Shown here: positions 55,336 through 62,555 of the stretch, in pieces
Layout: each line of letters begins with the position of its first letter
How positions within the stretch are numbered: position 1 is the stretch's first letter
Assembly (NCBI GenBank): GCA_030148425.1
Contig: JASBTM010000003.1
Coordinates: 124,001-188,000, forward strand
Reading direction: 5' to 3'
Source of the DNA: Hyphomicrobium sp.
GTDB taxonomy: Bacteria > Pseudomonadota > Alphaproteobacteria > Rhizobiales > Hyphomicrobiaceae
Length of the DNA: 64,000 nt
Program-made: the position numbers and the translations under genes
The notes under the pieces: generated by a model
Told to the model about the DNA's origin: nothing
The model's database searches: none
Seen by the model: only the letters and a program-made list of their open reading frames with translations

Positions 55336-55612
55336 GCGAGCCTTTCGTGGCTCGCTCATGTACTCGGCCAGCCGTCTTAGCCGGAACTCGCCGTACGGCG
55401 TTCGCTCACGCAACGCCGCGCGAGTTCATGGCGTGGTTCGATTGGAGATCTAATAAACAAGCGGATGTCTACACGTGCGAGGCAGAGCGGAATAGCTTGC
55501 TGGTGGCTTGGCAAGGATGGGCTAATGCGTGAGCATAGAAGTCCCACCCTGATCCCAGGTGGGACACTCTCCACCGATCGAAGCCTTATTTATCTTAGGC
55601 TTAGCAAGTGGG
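55336..55612. other. Region between carboxylesterase and element boundary
   Basis: A GCGAGCC/GGCTCGC hairpin follows the carboxylesterase stop, and a perfect 8-bp hairpin GTCCCACC/GGTGGGAC lies at 55541-55565. No supported gene. The second hairpin lies where a terminator for the tRNA on the minus strand would be expected. Confidence 0.5.
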
Positions 55613-55636
55613 TGGTGCCAGAAGAGGACTCGAACT
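55613..55636 (-). repeat. tRNA 3'-end fragment: probable attachment site (attL or attR)
   Basis: On the minus strand, positions 55636 down to 55613 read as a T-loop (TTCGAGT) followed by an acceptor 3' strand and ACCA, closely resembling the 3' end of a tRNA-Leu (one base shorter than the usual form). There is no matching T-stem 5' half upstream, so the tRNA is not intact here. Sequence beyond it (from about 55637) is abruptly AT-rich. Integrases commonly duplicate such tRNA ends, so this marks the left edge of the integrated element. Confidence 0.65.
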
Positions 55637-56044
55637 TCAATTTAATAACTTTATGAAATTAAATGAAAATATCATAATTTTTATGACAAAGAAATTTCCA
55701 TCCCCACAATTTCCCAACCTATACCGTAATGGCTGGAAAAATTCCGCCTATTAAGGGGGCGCTCTTCCAACTCCCTTGTAGCGCGATCTAGTCTTGGCCA
55801 TTGCTGGCGCGCGGGCAAGTGGCAGCGACTCGGGTTTGCTGTTGGCGAGTCGCCGGATGTAAAGGCGCAAGCAGATCGGACGCATGAAACTTTCATGCGC
55901 AACGACTCCGCACCGTTGAAATTATCTTGTTTGTCAATTGGCGTTATTTGCAGCGGAGGGCGCCGACGCCACCGAACCCGCCCCCAAACCTGATCCGTTC
56001 CACCCCATAGTTCTCTCCGTCCTCAATTCCATTCGGAGTGAACT
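55637..56044. other. AT-rich left end of the integrated element
   Basis: The first 60 bp (about 55637-55700) are strikingly AT-rich compared with the GC-rich surroundings. The remainder contains the perfect palindrome at 55881-55899 and no supported gene. It likely houses the early promoter region of the element. Confidence 0.55.
55881..55899. promoter_or_regulatory. Perfect 19-bp palindrome CGCATGAAACTTTCATGCG
   Basis: Perfect inverted repeat with a single central C, 146 bp upstream of the HTH gene at 56045. Such symmetry is typical of a repressor or excisionase operator in an integrated element. Confidence 0.5.
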
Positions 56045-56209
56045 ATGGAAGCTCATCGACTCGCGGCCGATCTCGGTATCGGCCGCACCACATTATGGCG
56101 CTGGATGCGCGCCGGACTATTGCCTGAACCTGAACGGCAAGGGCGCTGTGCCCTATACAGCCCCGCCGCCGTTCGCATGGCCCGCTCGCTCGCGGAGGCT
56201 GCGCGATGA
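56045..56209 (+). CDS. Short AlpA/MerR-like HTH protein (excisionase-like)
   Basis: This 54-residue protein consists of one helix-turn-helix: MEAHRLAADLGIGRTTLWRWMRAGLLPEPE, then a short basic/Arg-rich wing ending AVRMARSLAEAAR. The pattern matches AlpA/excisionase-type HTH_17 regulators that drive integration or excision in satellites. ATG 56045 follows GGAGTGA. It overlaps the next gene by 4 bp (ATGA). No integrase is visible in the window. Confidence 0.72.
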   Translation: MEAHRLAADLGIGRTTLWRWMRAGLLPEPERQGRCALYSPAAVRMARSLAEAAR

Positions 56210-56895
56210 TCGGCGTGCAATCTTATGCGCAGAAGGCCGCCGCAGCGGTCGAACGCAACCGCGTCGCTCTTGGGCGTTCGGAACGTCGCCTTGCCGAGCA
56301 TGACGCCGCGCGACCGGACAATGGCGATGCCGACAAATTGTTCGCGTGGAAGCGTGAGCGGCGCGACCTCGAAGATCGCGTTGAAAGCGACCGCGAGGCC
56401 TTTGCGTGGGCAGAGGTGAAGGCGACTGAAGCCGCAGAGGCGCAGCGGACTGCGGATGAAGACGCCCGGCGCGCTGCGGAGGAACGACAAGTCCGTGCCG
56501 ATGAGAAAATCGTCCGCGAAATGGACGCGCTGTCCCGCAAGCTGGCCGCCAAGCGCGATGAACTACGCGCGAGCCTTGAGCGGACGGCGCAAACAAACGC
56601 CAAGCGCGGCTCTCGCCTTTACATCCGGAACGCCGAGGAGCGTGTGCGTCAGTGCCCTGCGCGGACCATTCCGGCCGTCACTCAGCGCGCCACGGGGTGG
56701 TTCGATGAAAACGGCAATCGCCCTTCGCAGCTTCGTGACGACGGCACCGGCAGATTGGTTCCTTGCGATGGCGGCACATACCAATGGCGAGAGGTCGAGA
56801 TAGTCCAGCGGCCGGAAACGGTTGAGTCTGCGTCGATGCCCAAGAGCTTCGCAGAGGCCTTCACGCTGGTCGATTTGGAAGGGCGGGCGCTGTGA
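56206..56895 (+). CDS. Coiled-coil protein of the integrated element
   Basis: This 229-residue product is dominated by an acidic/basic alternating coiled coil (about residues 10-145, rich in Arg, Glu, Ala) and ends in a less regular region with two cysteines (RQCPART and LVPCDGG). It is a typical mobile-element protein without recognisable enzyme domain. It overlaps the HTH gene by 4 bp, so it is probably translated in concert with it. Confidence 0.62.
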   Translation: MIGVQSYAQKAAAAVERNRVALGRSERRLAEHDAARPDNGDADKLFAWKRERRDLEDRVESDREAFAWAEVKATEAAEAQRTADEDARRAAEERQVRADEKIVREMDALSRKLAAKRDELRASLERTAQTNAKRGSRLYIRNAEERVRQCPARTIPAVTQRATGWFDENGNRPSQLRDDGTGRLVPCDGGTYQWREVEIVQRPETVESASMPKSFAEAFTLVDLEGRAL

Positions 56896-56941
56896 CCGCG
56901 CTCCCGCTCCCCCGCCAATAATCCCCGTCTCCACACAAAAA

Positions 56942-56964
56942 GGGCGGCCCGGAAAGAGCCGCCC
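56942..56964 (+). terminator. Hairpin upstream of the 286-aa protein gene
   Basis: Perfect 7-bp stem GGGCGGC (56942-56948) with GCCGCCC (56958-56964), loop of 9, located between two element genes and just before the ribosome-binding site of the next one. It may be a partial terminator or an RNA stability element. Confidence 0.5.
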
Positions 56965-56979
56965 CAAGAGGAATTGCAT

Positions 56980-57840
56980 ATGAAGATTACCGCTGAACCG
57001 GCCCTGCCGCCAGCCGTTCGCGTGGCGGTCGAAATGACCGCTATGGACCTTCTATCCGCAACCGCGTCCGATGTTCCTGCCACCATGTTCCCAGTGCGCG
57101 AGGCATGGCTAGAAGCCGTTGAGGACGGAGAACAGGTTGACGGGTTTGCCGTGGCCGACGCCATAGCCCGCTTGCCCGATGCTGAGGCCGACGATGCGGT
57201 TGATCAATTTATTAGCGAAACATGGGGCGACGCGATCCGCTCAATGCCCATCCTGTTGACGTTTGTCGAGGCAGCGCCGCCCCGTGTGCTATCGGGAATT
57301 CGTGTGCTGTCTTTCGAAGAGGGCAAGGCGGGAAAAGATCGCGCTCTATGGCGGCACGACTGCGAGATGGCGCTGTGCCACTTCCTTGGCCTCACCGATG
57401 GGCCAGTGCCCCCAGTTCTTGAATGGCTGCTCCAGACGATGGAAAATGCCTTCAACGAGGGGCGGACGGCTTGTGGCATGGCCGACGATCCGCCGCGCCC
57501 CGCTCCGCATCCAGTCTATGCCGCTCGCGTGGCAGACGCCCGCGAGGCCGCCTCAATCCGGCTCGCCGCAACGGCCGACCTAGATAATCTCGCCGACGAA
57601 ATCCGCGCGGATTTTGGCATCCTCGACGGTGACGCGTGGCTCGCCGTCGAGGAAGTTTCTCGTGCCGCTGCGGTGGCCGGGGACATTCACGCCGCGCGTC
57701 TTCGCTCCGATCAGATTACCGGAGTCCATCGTTGGTTCGTTGAACACGCCGACGACCTCGCCGCGCGTGGCAAGCTTTTAATTGGCTCGATGATCGCAGC
57801 CGACAAGTCGCGCGAATATCTTCGGGGGGCAGCAGCATGA
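56980..57840 (+). CDS. Unknown 286-aa protein of the integrated element
   Basis: This 286-residue acidic protein starts at ATG 56980 after GAGGAA. It appears mostly helical, with several Trp and no recognisable motif. It overlaps the RepA-like gene by 4 bp (ATGA), so it is likely translated together with it. Given this position it may assist replication, but that is inference only. Confidence 0.6.
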   Translation: MKITAEPALPPAVRVAVEMTAMDLLSATASDVPATMFPVREAWLEAVEDGEQVDGFAVADAIARLPDAEADDAVDQFISETWGDAIRSMPILLTFVEAAPPRVLSGIRVLSFEEGKAGKDRALWRHDCEMALCHFLGLTDGPVPPVLEWLLQTMENAFNEGRTACGMADDPPRPAPHPVYAARVADAREAASIRLAATADLDNLADEIRADFGILDGDAWLAVEEVSRAAAVAGDIHAARLRSDQITGVHRWFVEHADDLAARGKLLIGSMIAADKSREYLRGAAA

Positions 57841-59309
57841 GCGTGGAACGCGCAGCGGCCCGCGCCGCAGAAATTATCGCGACGTCGCGCGTCAAGCTCG
57901 GCCCGGAAATCGTCGCTGTCACAGCAATCGGGCCGGACGGCACGCAAGAGGATTACAGGGCCGCGCTCGCCGTGGCTCTGGCGGCAGGAGATTGGAAACC
58001 GCGCCCACTTTACGATCCTCCAAAATGGCGGCCCGTCCCCGGCGGCGCGATGAAGCGGGACGGCAATCTCATCCACTTGCGCGTTGGCGAGGAAGCCATG
58101 CCAACGGCCGAGCTTGCCGAGAGTCCCGCTAAGGATGTCAGCGAGGAAGAAACGCTCGCGCCCAAGCCTCGCTACCATCCAGTGAGCGGCACGCTGGATT
58201 TGGGCCGCCGACTCGCGACGATAGACTTTGACCCAACTGCCGAGTTCGTGCCGCCTTCGTGGCTAGCGAAGGGACTCTTGCCTCGCAAGGGCATCGGCCT
58301 GCTGTTCGGCGAAAGCGGGGCCGGTAAATCGTTTGCCGCGATCCATGCCGCGTTGTGCGTCGCTTGGGGCCAGCCCTTGTTTGAAAAGAAGGTGAAGCAG
58401 GGCGGCGTGCTGTATGTTGCCGCCGAGGGTGGAGCAAGCGTCGCCGGGCGCTTTCGTGCGGCCAACGATGCCATGGGTGCGGCAGTCGCGGCGGCACGGC
58501 TTTCGGGAGAGTGTCCCCGGCGCGCGCCGGTTCGCATCGTGACCGAAGCTCCCGACCTCTCGCGCGATGGTGACCCCAAAGCGTTGCTCCGCACTATCGC
58601 CGATGCTGCGCATGATTTTGAGGAAGCGGGCTATCCGTTGGCGCTTGTCGTCATCGACACATGGCACGCGACACTCGGTGGCGGCGATGAAAACTCCGCC
58701 GCAGATGCTGGCTCAGCCTTGAAGCCGCTGCGCGATGCAGCGGAATCCGGTGGCTTTCACTGTTTGATCGTCCACCATCCGGGGAAGGATTCGGAACGCG
58801 GCGCTCGCGGATCGAATGCCCTGCCTGCGGCTGCTGACGCAATCATCGCCGTCACGGTCCCCGGCTTCGAAGGGGCTAAGGGTAAGCCGTCCGACGCGAT
58901 GCGCCGCGCCACAATAACCAAGATGCGCGACGGAGAAGCTGGTGGCGAATTCTGCTACCGCCTCCCCGTGGTCGAAATGGGAATCGACGAGGACGGCGAC
59001 CTTATCACGACGTGCCGTGTCGAGCCGTGCCACGCGCCGAAGCTTGCCGATGATGGCCTCAGCAAGACCGACAAGGAATTGATGGCCGTCGTGCGAGCCG
59101 CGCTTGTCGAGAGCGGGGGCGACCGTGCGAAAGCCGAGGAAGTGCGGCTGCGCTTCTATGCGGGGCGACCGGATGCGAAAGAGAGCACGCGGCGCATGGC
59201 GTGGCAACGCACGTTGCGCCGCGCGATAGAAGACGGGCGCATCGAGACCGACGAACACAGCGTTTTTCTGTGGTTTTCCGAAACCTCTGATGAAGCGACG
59301 GGTCCATAA
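57837..59309 (+). CDS. RepA-like RecA-fold ATPase of the integrated element
   Basis: This 490-residue protein has a RecA-type ATPase domain with Walker A GESGAGKS (about residues 158-165), Walker B LALVVIDTWHATLGGGDEN, and motif HHPGKDSERGARGSNALPAAADAII typical of RepA/AAA_25 phage and plasmid helicases. A C-terminal domain of about 120 residues may bind DNA. Such proteins initiate or drive element replication. A cluster of inverted repeats lies just downstream (59308-59415) and may be the origin. Confidence 0.82.
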   Translation: MSVERAAARAAEIIATSRVKLGPEIVAVTAIGPDGTQEDYRAALAVALAAGDWKPRPLYDPPKWRPVPGGAMKRDGNLIHLRVGEEAMPTAELAESPAKDVSEEETLAPKPRYHPVSGTLDLGRRLATIDFDPTAEFVPPSWLAKGLLPRKGIGLLFGESGAGKSFAAIHAALCVAWGQPLFEKKVKQGGVLYVAAEGGASVAGRFRAANDAMGAAVAAARLSGECPRRAPVRIVTEAPDLSRDGDPKALLRTIADAAHDFEEAGYPLALVVIDTWHATLGGGDENSAADAGSALKPLRDAAESGGFHCLIVHHPGKDSERGARGSNALPAAADAIIAVTVPGFEGAKGKPSDAMRRATITKMRDGEAGGEFCYRLPVVEMGIDEDGDLITTCRVEPCHAPKLADDGLSKTDKELMAVVRAALVESGGDRAKAEEVRLRFYAGRPDAKESTRRMAWQRTLRRAIEDGRIETDEHSVFLWFSETSDEATGP

Positions 59310-59415
59310 CGCACATCATTCGCACATTGTGCGCACGTTGTGCGAGACCAATGTGCGAAGCGCACGCACAGCACACACCCCTTTAGGGGTGTGCGTGTGT
59401 GCGCCGGATGGTGTG
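59308..59415. repeat. Repeat-rich candidate origin next to the RepA-like gene
   Basis: A perfect 11-bp inverted repeat TTCGCACATTG (59319-59329) and CAATGTGCGAA (59349-59359) encloses further TGTGCG units. A perfect 8-bp hairpin CACACCCC-TTTA-GGGGTGTG lies at 59374-59393. Multiple GTGCG/GCGCAC words recur throughout. Such clusters beside a replication ATPase suggest an origin or iteron array. Confidence 0.6.
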
Positions 59416-59544
59416 CGGTGGTGGATGGGCGGACGAGACATGCTCTCCCTATTTCTCCAGCTAGCCCGGCCGCGTATTGCGAGGCGTTGCCCCTGCGCCT
59501 AGCCACGAGGCCCCGCCGCCCACGCCGCCCACTCCACACTAAAA

Positions 59545-59688
59545 TCAAATTTCACGCCCTACCTGACCCCGGCGGCCACGGCGCACCTTAAACGCCTTCT
59601 TGATCGCGTCCGGCATATCATCGCCATATTTGGCGCGGGCGAAGTCCGCCTTGGTCCATTTCGGGTTTTCGCTCTTAGTCTTGGGCAT
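59545..59688 (-). CDS. Small BrnA-like protein, N-terminal part only
   Basis: This 47-residue product starts MPKTKSENPKWTKADFARAKYGDD, resembling the N-terminal part of BrnA-type antitoxins, and ends in a basic RGRRGQVGREI tail without the usual DNA-binding C-terminus. No BrnT partner is adjacent. ATG 59688 lies within the last codons of the small ORF upstream, suggesting coupled translation. Function is not claimed. Confidence 0.55.
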   Translation of the reverse strand: MPKTKSENPKWTKADFARAKYGDDMPDAIKKAFKVRRGRRGQVGREI

Positions 59689-59758
59689 TGTCCATTTCCA
59701 TTGCTCCGCCCGCGCCGAAGGCGTCCATGGTTTCGATTTTTACAATTAGGTTGGTCAT
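59675..59758 (-). CDS. Tiny acidic ORF downstream of the reverse transcriptase
   Basis: A 27-residue reading MTNLIVKIETMDAFGAGG, acidic at the end, overlaps the start of the BrnA-like ORF. A longer form beginning at 59848 (57 residues) is also possible. It lacks a clear ribosome-binding site. It is included because it continues the minus-strand operon downstream of the RT. Confidence 0.35.
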   Translation of the reverse strand: MTNLIVKIETMDAFGAGGAMEMDNAQD

Positions 59759-59867
59759 TTTGCGAATGATCTGTGCCCGCTGGCCCGTCTGTCCCGGTCG
59801 ACCATGATAGGGCGGGGACGAAAGGGATTTGGGGCCTTCACTCTTCATCGGCCCGTGAAATGCCTTG

Positions 59868-60773
59868 TCACGGCAATGCTTCGCCAGCGCCGGGGCTGGC
59901 AGGACGGTTCGCCATTTCGATTTGCCCGAATTGCCCAGCAAGGCCCGCAAGCCTGCCCGTGACCTTTGCGTTTTCGCGCGGGTTGCGGTTCCGCGCTACA
60001 GCAAGCTTGGCGTCCCGGAGTTTCCTGTGCTGGCGATTGGGCGCGAGCAGCTTGCCGCCTTTCACGATCACGCCGGTAATCTCACAGGGGCGGTCCACGG
60101 AGCGCTTCTCTTTGTGATACCGCAGGCCGCCGCCGTGGATGGCGCGCTTCACCGACCATACCAACTCCTGCGGCACGCGTTTGCCGCTCATGGTAATGTC
60201 GTCGATGTAGATCGACAGCACGCAACCCGCTTCCTTCGCGAGCGCCGCGACCTTTCTCCACACATCGACATGGGCGTAATACGCCAATATCGGGCTGGCC
60301 GGACTCCCGGTAGCGAGATGCCCGTCACAGCACGCGAGATTGGCCAGTATCGCCGCCACGTCCTTGGGGCATCCCATGATGGTGTTGAAAAACCAATAGA
60401 CACGGCGGCGCGTCGTGCTCGGAAAATACTGCTTCACATCGAGCGAATGCACGACGCGGGCATGCCGATGCCGACTGGCGTTGTCTACATATGAGCGGCC
60501 CTTGACGGGGCAGAACAACACATCCGGCGGCAATATGCGGCCAAGCAGCTTTGCGATGCGTTTCTGCACTCTTTTTAGCTGTGCGTTCGGATTGTCGACG
60601 ATGCGGGTCGTCCCGTTCTTTTTCGGGACGGGGAAATGCGAATAGAGATTTTCCGACTCGCTCAGGTGATGAAGTTCTTTGAGCGTTATGCCGAGCAACT
60701 CGGCAAGCTTGCGCTTCGTCGGCATGCGGAACAACGATGATTGCTCCAGAGCATGATATTTTTGTGCCTTCAT
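59868..60773 (-). CDS. Retron-type reverse transcriptase
   Basis: This 301-residue RT has all catalytic blocks: FPVPKKNGTTRIVDNPNAQLKRVQ (residues 47-70), catalytic D112 in SLDVKQYFPST, ATGSPASPILAYYA (154-167), YIDD (189-192), and a late ITGVIVKGG (232-240). It carries the retron signature NAxxH (NASRH, 98-102) and a VTG-like ITG, which group II intron RTs lack. Length around 300 residues is typical of retron RTs. It overlaps the XRE gene by 4 bp (ATGA). Retron RTs make an RNA-DNA hybrid from a neighbouring structured RNA and act in phage defence; a candidate RNA lies at 61377-61559. Confidence 0.88.
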   Translation of the reverse strand: MKAQKYHALEQSSLFRMPTKRKLAELLGITLKELHHLSESENLYSHFPVPKKNGTTRIVDNPNAQLKRVQKRIAKLLGRILPPDVLFCPVKGRSYVDNASRHRHARVVHSLDVKQYFPSTTRRRVYWFFNTIMGCPKDVAAILANLACCDGHLATGSPASPILAYYAHVDVWRKVAALAKEAGCVLSIYIDDITMSGKRVPQELVWSVKRAIHGGGLRYHKEKRSVDRPCEITGVIVKGGKLLAPNRQHRKLRDAKLAVARNRNPRENAKVTGRLAGLAGQFGQIEMANRPASPGAGEALP

Positions 60774-61066
60774 GCGTCCTCGGCCCTCGCCTCCAAAAAT
60801 TGCATCAACGCCAATACCTTTCCGGCAACGAGCCTTTGGGCGCTGGCACGGCGGCCGGGAGCTTGGAAGTTCTCTGCAAAAAACAGGATTGACGACGCCG
60901 GTATCTTGAACGCTTCGGCATACTTCTGAACCAGTTGAAGCGTCGGTTCCTTTGAACCGCTCTCGATCTCGCTGAGATAGGATTTCGAAATTCCGAGCTT
61001 TTCCGCCGCTGCATTTTGATTGAGATCGTGAAACTTTCGAATACAGCGCAAGGCAGCGCCGATCAT
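60770..61066 (-). CDS. XRE-family HTH regulator coupled to the reverse transcriptase
   Basis: This 98-residue protein has an XRE/Cro HTH (about residues 1-60: MIGAALRCIRKFHDLNQNAAAEKLGISKSYLSEIESG) and an Ala/Arg-rich helical tail. ATG 61066 follows AAGGAGG. It overlaps the RT gene by 4 bp, so expression is tightly linked. It could be the operon's regulator, or the DNA-binding partner of the retron as in known HTH-associated retrons. Confidence 0.85.
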   Translation of the reverse strand: MIGAALRCIRKFHDLNQNAAAEKLGISKSYLSEIESGSKEPTLQLVQKYAEAFKIPASSILFFAENFQAPGRRASAQRLVAGKVLALMQFLEARAEDA

Positions 61067-61109
61067 TGTGGCCTCCTTAAAAAAGGGGGGATAGCGGTAG
61101 GGCGCGCGC

Positions 61110-61277
61110 CTAATGTTTGAACCACTTCGCGATCTCGATAACCGCATCCACAAACTTTGTGACGTACGGCACAACAATCAGAAGTTTGAGCATCATCCGT
61201 CCCAGCAATTGCCAGAACTTCTTCCGCCAATTAGACCGCTTACGTCCCCTGCCGAAGCTTTTCGTGCGCGTGCGCAT
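61110..61277 (-). CDS. Small basic/hydrophobic peptide upstream of the XRE-RT pair
   Basis: This 55-residue peptide starts MRTRTKSFGRGRKRSNWRKKF at ATG 61277 (GGGAGG 10 bases upstream; ATG 61286 is only one base after it). The first 20 residues are strongly basic. The rest is hydrophobic/amphipathic (LLGRMMLKLLIVVPYVTKFVDAVIEIAKWF), suitable for membrane insertion. It is 43 bp upstream of the XRE gene on the same strand. This profile is seen in membrane-active toxin peptides; that is an inference. Confidence 0.6.
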   Translation of the reverse strand: MRTRTKSFGRGRKRSNWRKKFWQLLGRMMLKLLIVVPYVTKFVDAVIEIAKWFKH

Positions 61278-61376
61278 GAATTGCATGCCTCCCGCTGCTG
61301 GATGCGCCACATGCGCAGCCATGTCGTCGTGCAACAGGAACGGAACGGGGGACGCTTTACCCTACTGATACCCTTT

Positions 61377-61559
61377 CCGCGCGCGCTGTCGTCGGCGCGC
61401 GCGGGGGCCGCGTACTGCGGCCTAATTTGGTGAGCTTTCGCCCACCGCAAGGTCACCGACCTCAGAGAATGACGACTTGTCGTTCTGCTACTTCGGCTGA
61501 GGACGTGATCTCGTGATTCGGGGTCCGCGAGCAACGACAAAAGTTCGCTGACAGCGAAC
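61377..61559 (-). ncRNA. Hairpin-dense non-coding stretch: candidate msr-msd RNA or structured leader
   Basis: Upstream of the peptide-XRE-RT genes, five stems can be seen: CCGCGCGCGC/GCGCGCGCGG (61377-61404), GGCCGC/GCGGCC (61406-61422), GGTG..GC with a GAAA loop on the minus strand (61429-61446), AGGTC/GACCT (61450-61462), ACGAC/GTCGT (61472-61483) and GTTCGCT/AGCGAAC (61543-61559). No convincing gene occupies it. Retrons need a structured RNA near the RT; flanking a1/a2 repeats were not identified, so this is a candidate only. Confidence 0.45.
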
Positions 61560-61625
61560 AAGCCTGTGGATTATTCGACGGGACTGCGACCTCCAGTCGG
61601 CCGCGCCAAGGACTTCCGCAACTGG

Positions 61626-62480
61626 TCAGTATCGCTTTTTGTAAATGCCGGGGATCGTGAAGCGCTGCACATACGGGCAACGCCGCGACCTATTCATCGC
61701 GTCCCAATACATCGCCACAGCGACCGGCTCCCTGATGGCGGCTGGAACCCGGTACGCATAATGTCGGAAGTCCTTCGTCGCGTGTTCGGTTAAATGCCAT
61801 GAACGACGAAACTCCGGTTGCAGGTAATCGTATATGGTCCAGCGAATATTGTTCAGATACTCGCAAATCTGGCTGGAATGATAAGAGAATATGCCATTCA
61901 AGAACCATTTTCCGAAATCGTCGACTGCTAGGTAGGCCTCCTGCTCACTAACCGGGTGGCCCGCCTTTTCCAGCAAAGCCCGAAGATGACCGACATTGGT
62001 CGAGAGCCTCGCAATGTTATGCTTGGCGATGTCGCCGCACATTTTGAGATAGCGCAAACGCGACACGGTGATGTCGGCGACCACATCGATTTCGCCCAGG
62101 TTGACGCCTTCGGCGATAAATTCCCCTTCAAGCCAATCTGCGAACGCCTCCGTCGCCGCGCTTAAAGGAACGGGATCGCCTCCGAGCATCGGATTCGAGC
62201 AAACCTGACGCAAATGATACAGCATCGTTAGATCGGATGGCCGGACACCACTAGGCACCGGCTTGAAACCCAATGGCGGGAGCGCCCCTTTGTAGGAACG
62301 GATTTCCGATAAGAAATCGCCAAGCAGGATCGCGAACAGCCGGGCGCTGTGAGATGTAACGAAAATCAAATTGGAAAGCTCGGCTTTGTCGGTCTTCACG
62401 AACATGGCCCAGTTCACCATGTCGTCGATCATCTCCCACGCGGTTTTGAGAGTGATGATTTCGCGCTCGGTATCATTCAT
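61626..62480 (-). CDS. Unknown 284-aa protein of the element cargo
   Basis: This 284-residue, mostly helical protein begins MNDTEREIITLKTAWEMIDDMVNWAMFV and has no recognisable motif; several His residues (SHSARLF, DIAKHNIARL) occur in helices. It is on the same strand as the abortive-infection-like gene (75 bp upstream) and the RT module. It may be a further defence component. No function is claimed. Confidence 0.6.
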   Translation of the reverse strand: MNDTEREIITLKTAWEMIDDMVNWAMFVKTDKAELSNLIFVTSHSARLFAILLGDFLSEIRSYKGALPPLGFKPVPSGVRPSDLTMLYHLRQVCSNPMLGGDPVPLSAATEAFADWLEGEFIAEGVNLGEIDVVADITVSRLRYLKMCGDIAKHNIARLSTNVGHLRALLEKAGHPVSEQEAYLAVDDFGKWFLNGIFSYHSSQICEYLNNIRWTIYDYLQPEFRRSWHLTEHATKDFRHYAYRVPAAIREPVAVAMYWDAMNRSRRCPYVQRFTIPGIYKKRY

Positions 62481-62555
62481 GCGTACCCGTCACCGTCTGA
62501 ACGGTCACAACAGTTCGGCGAGACTGTAGCGGGAAAAAGATTAGCATACCCTCAG

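Noticed and set aside
55347-55532. 61-codon plus-strand frame after the carboxylesterase
   Set aside because: No ribosome-binding site or recognisable feature; overlaps the tail hairpin.
55613-55690. Intact tRNA gene
   Set aside because: Only T-loop and acceptor 3' strand are present; the expected 5' parts are not found, and the T-stem does not pair.
55681-55902. 73-codon minus-strand frame in the left end of the element
   Set aside because: Its translation has no known pattern and it spans the palindrome; not supported.
59319-59393. CRISPR-like array near the RepA gene
   Set aside because: Repeats are inverted or short words, not regularly spaced direct repeats with spacers; no Cas gene is present.
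61193-61561. 122-codon minus-strand frame over the hairpin-dense region
   Set aside because: Translation is low-complexity Arg/Ser-rich; it overlaps the peptide gene in a different frame. The region is better explained as non-coding structure.
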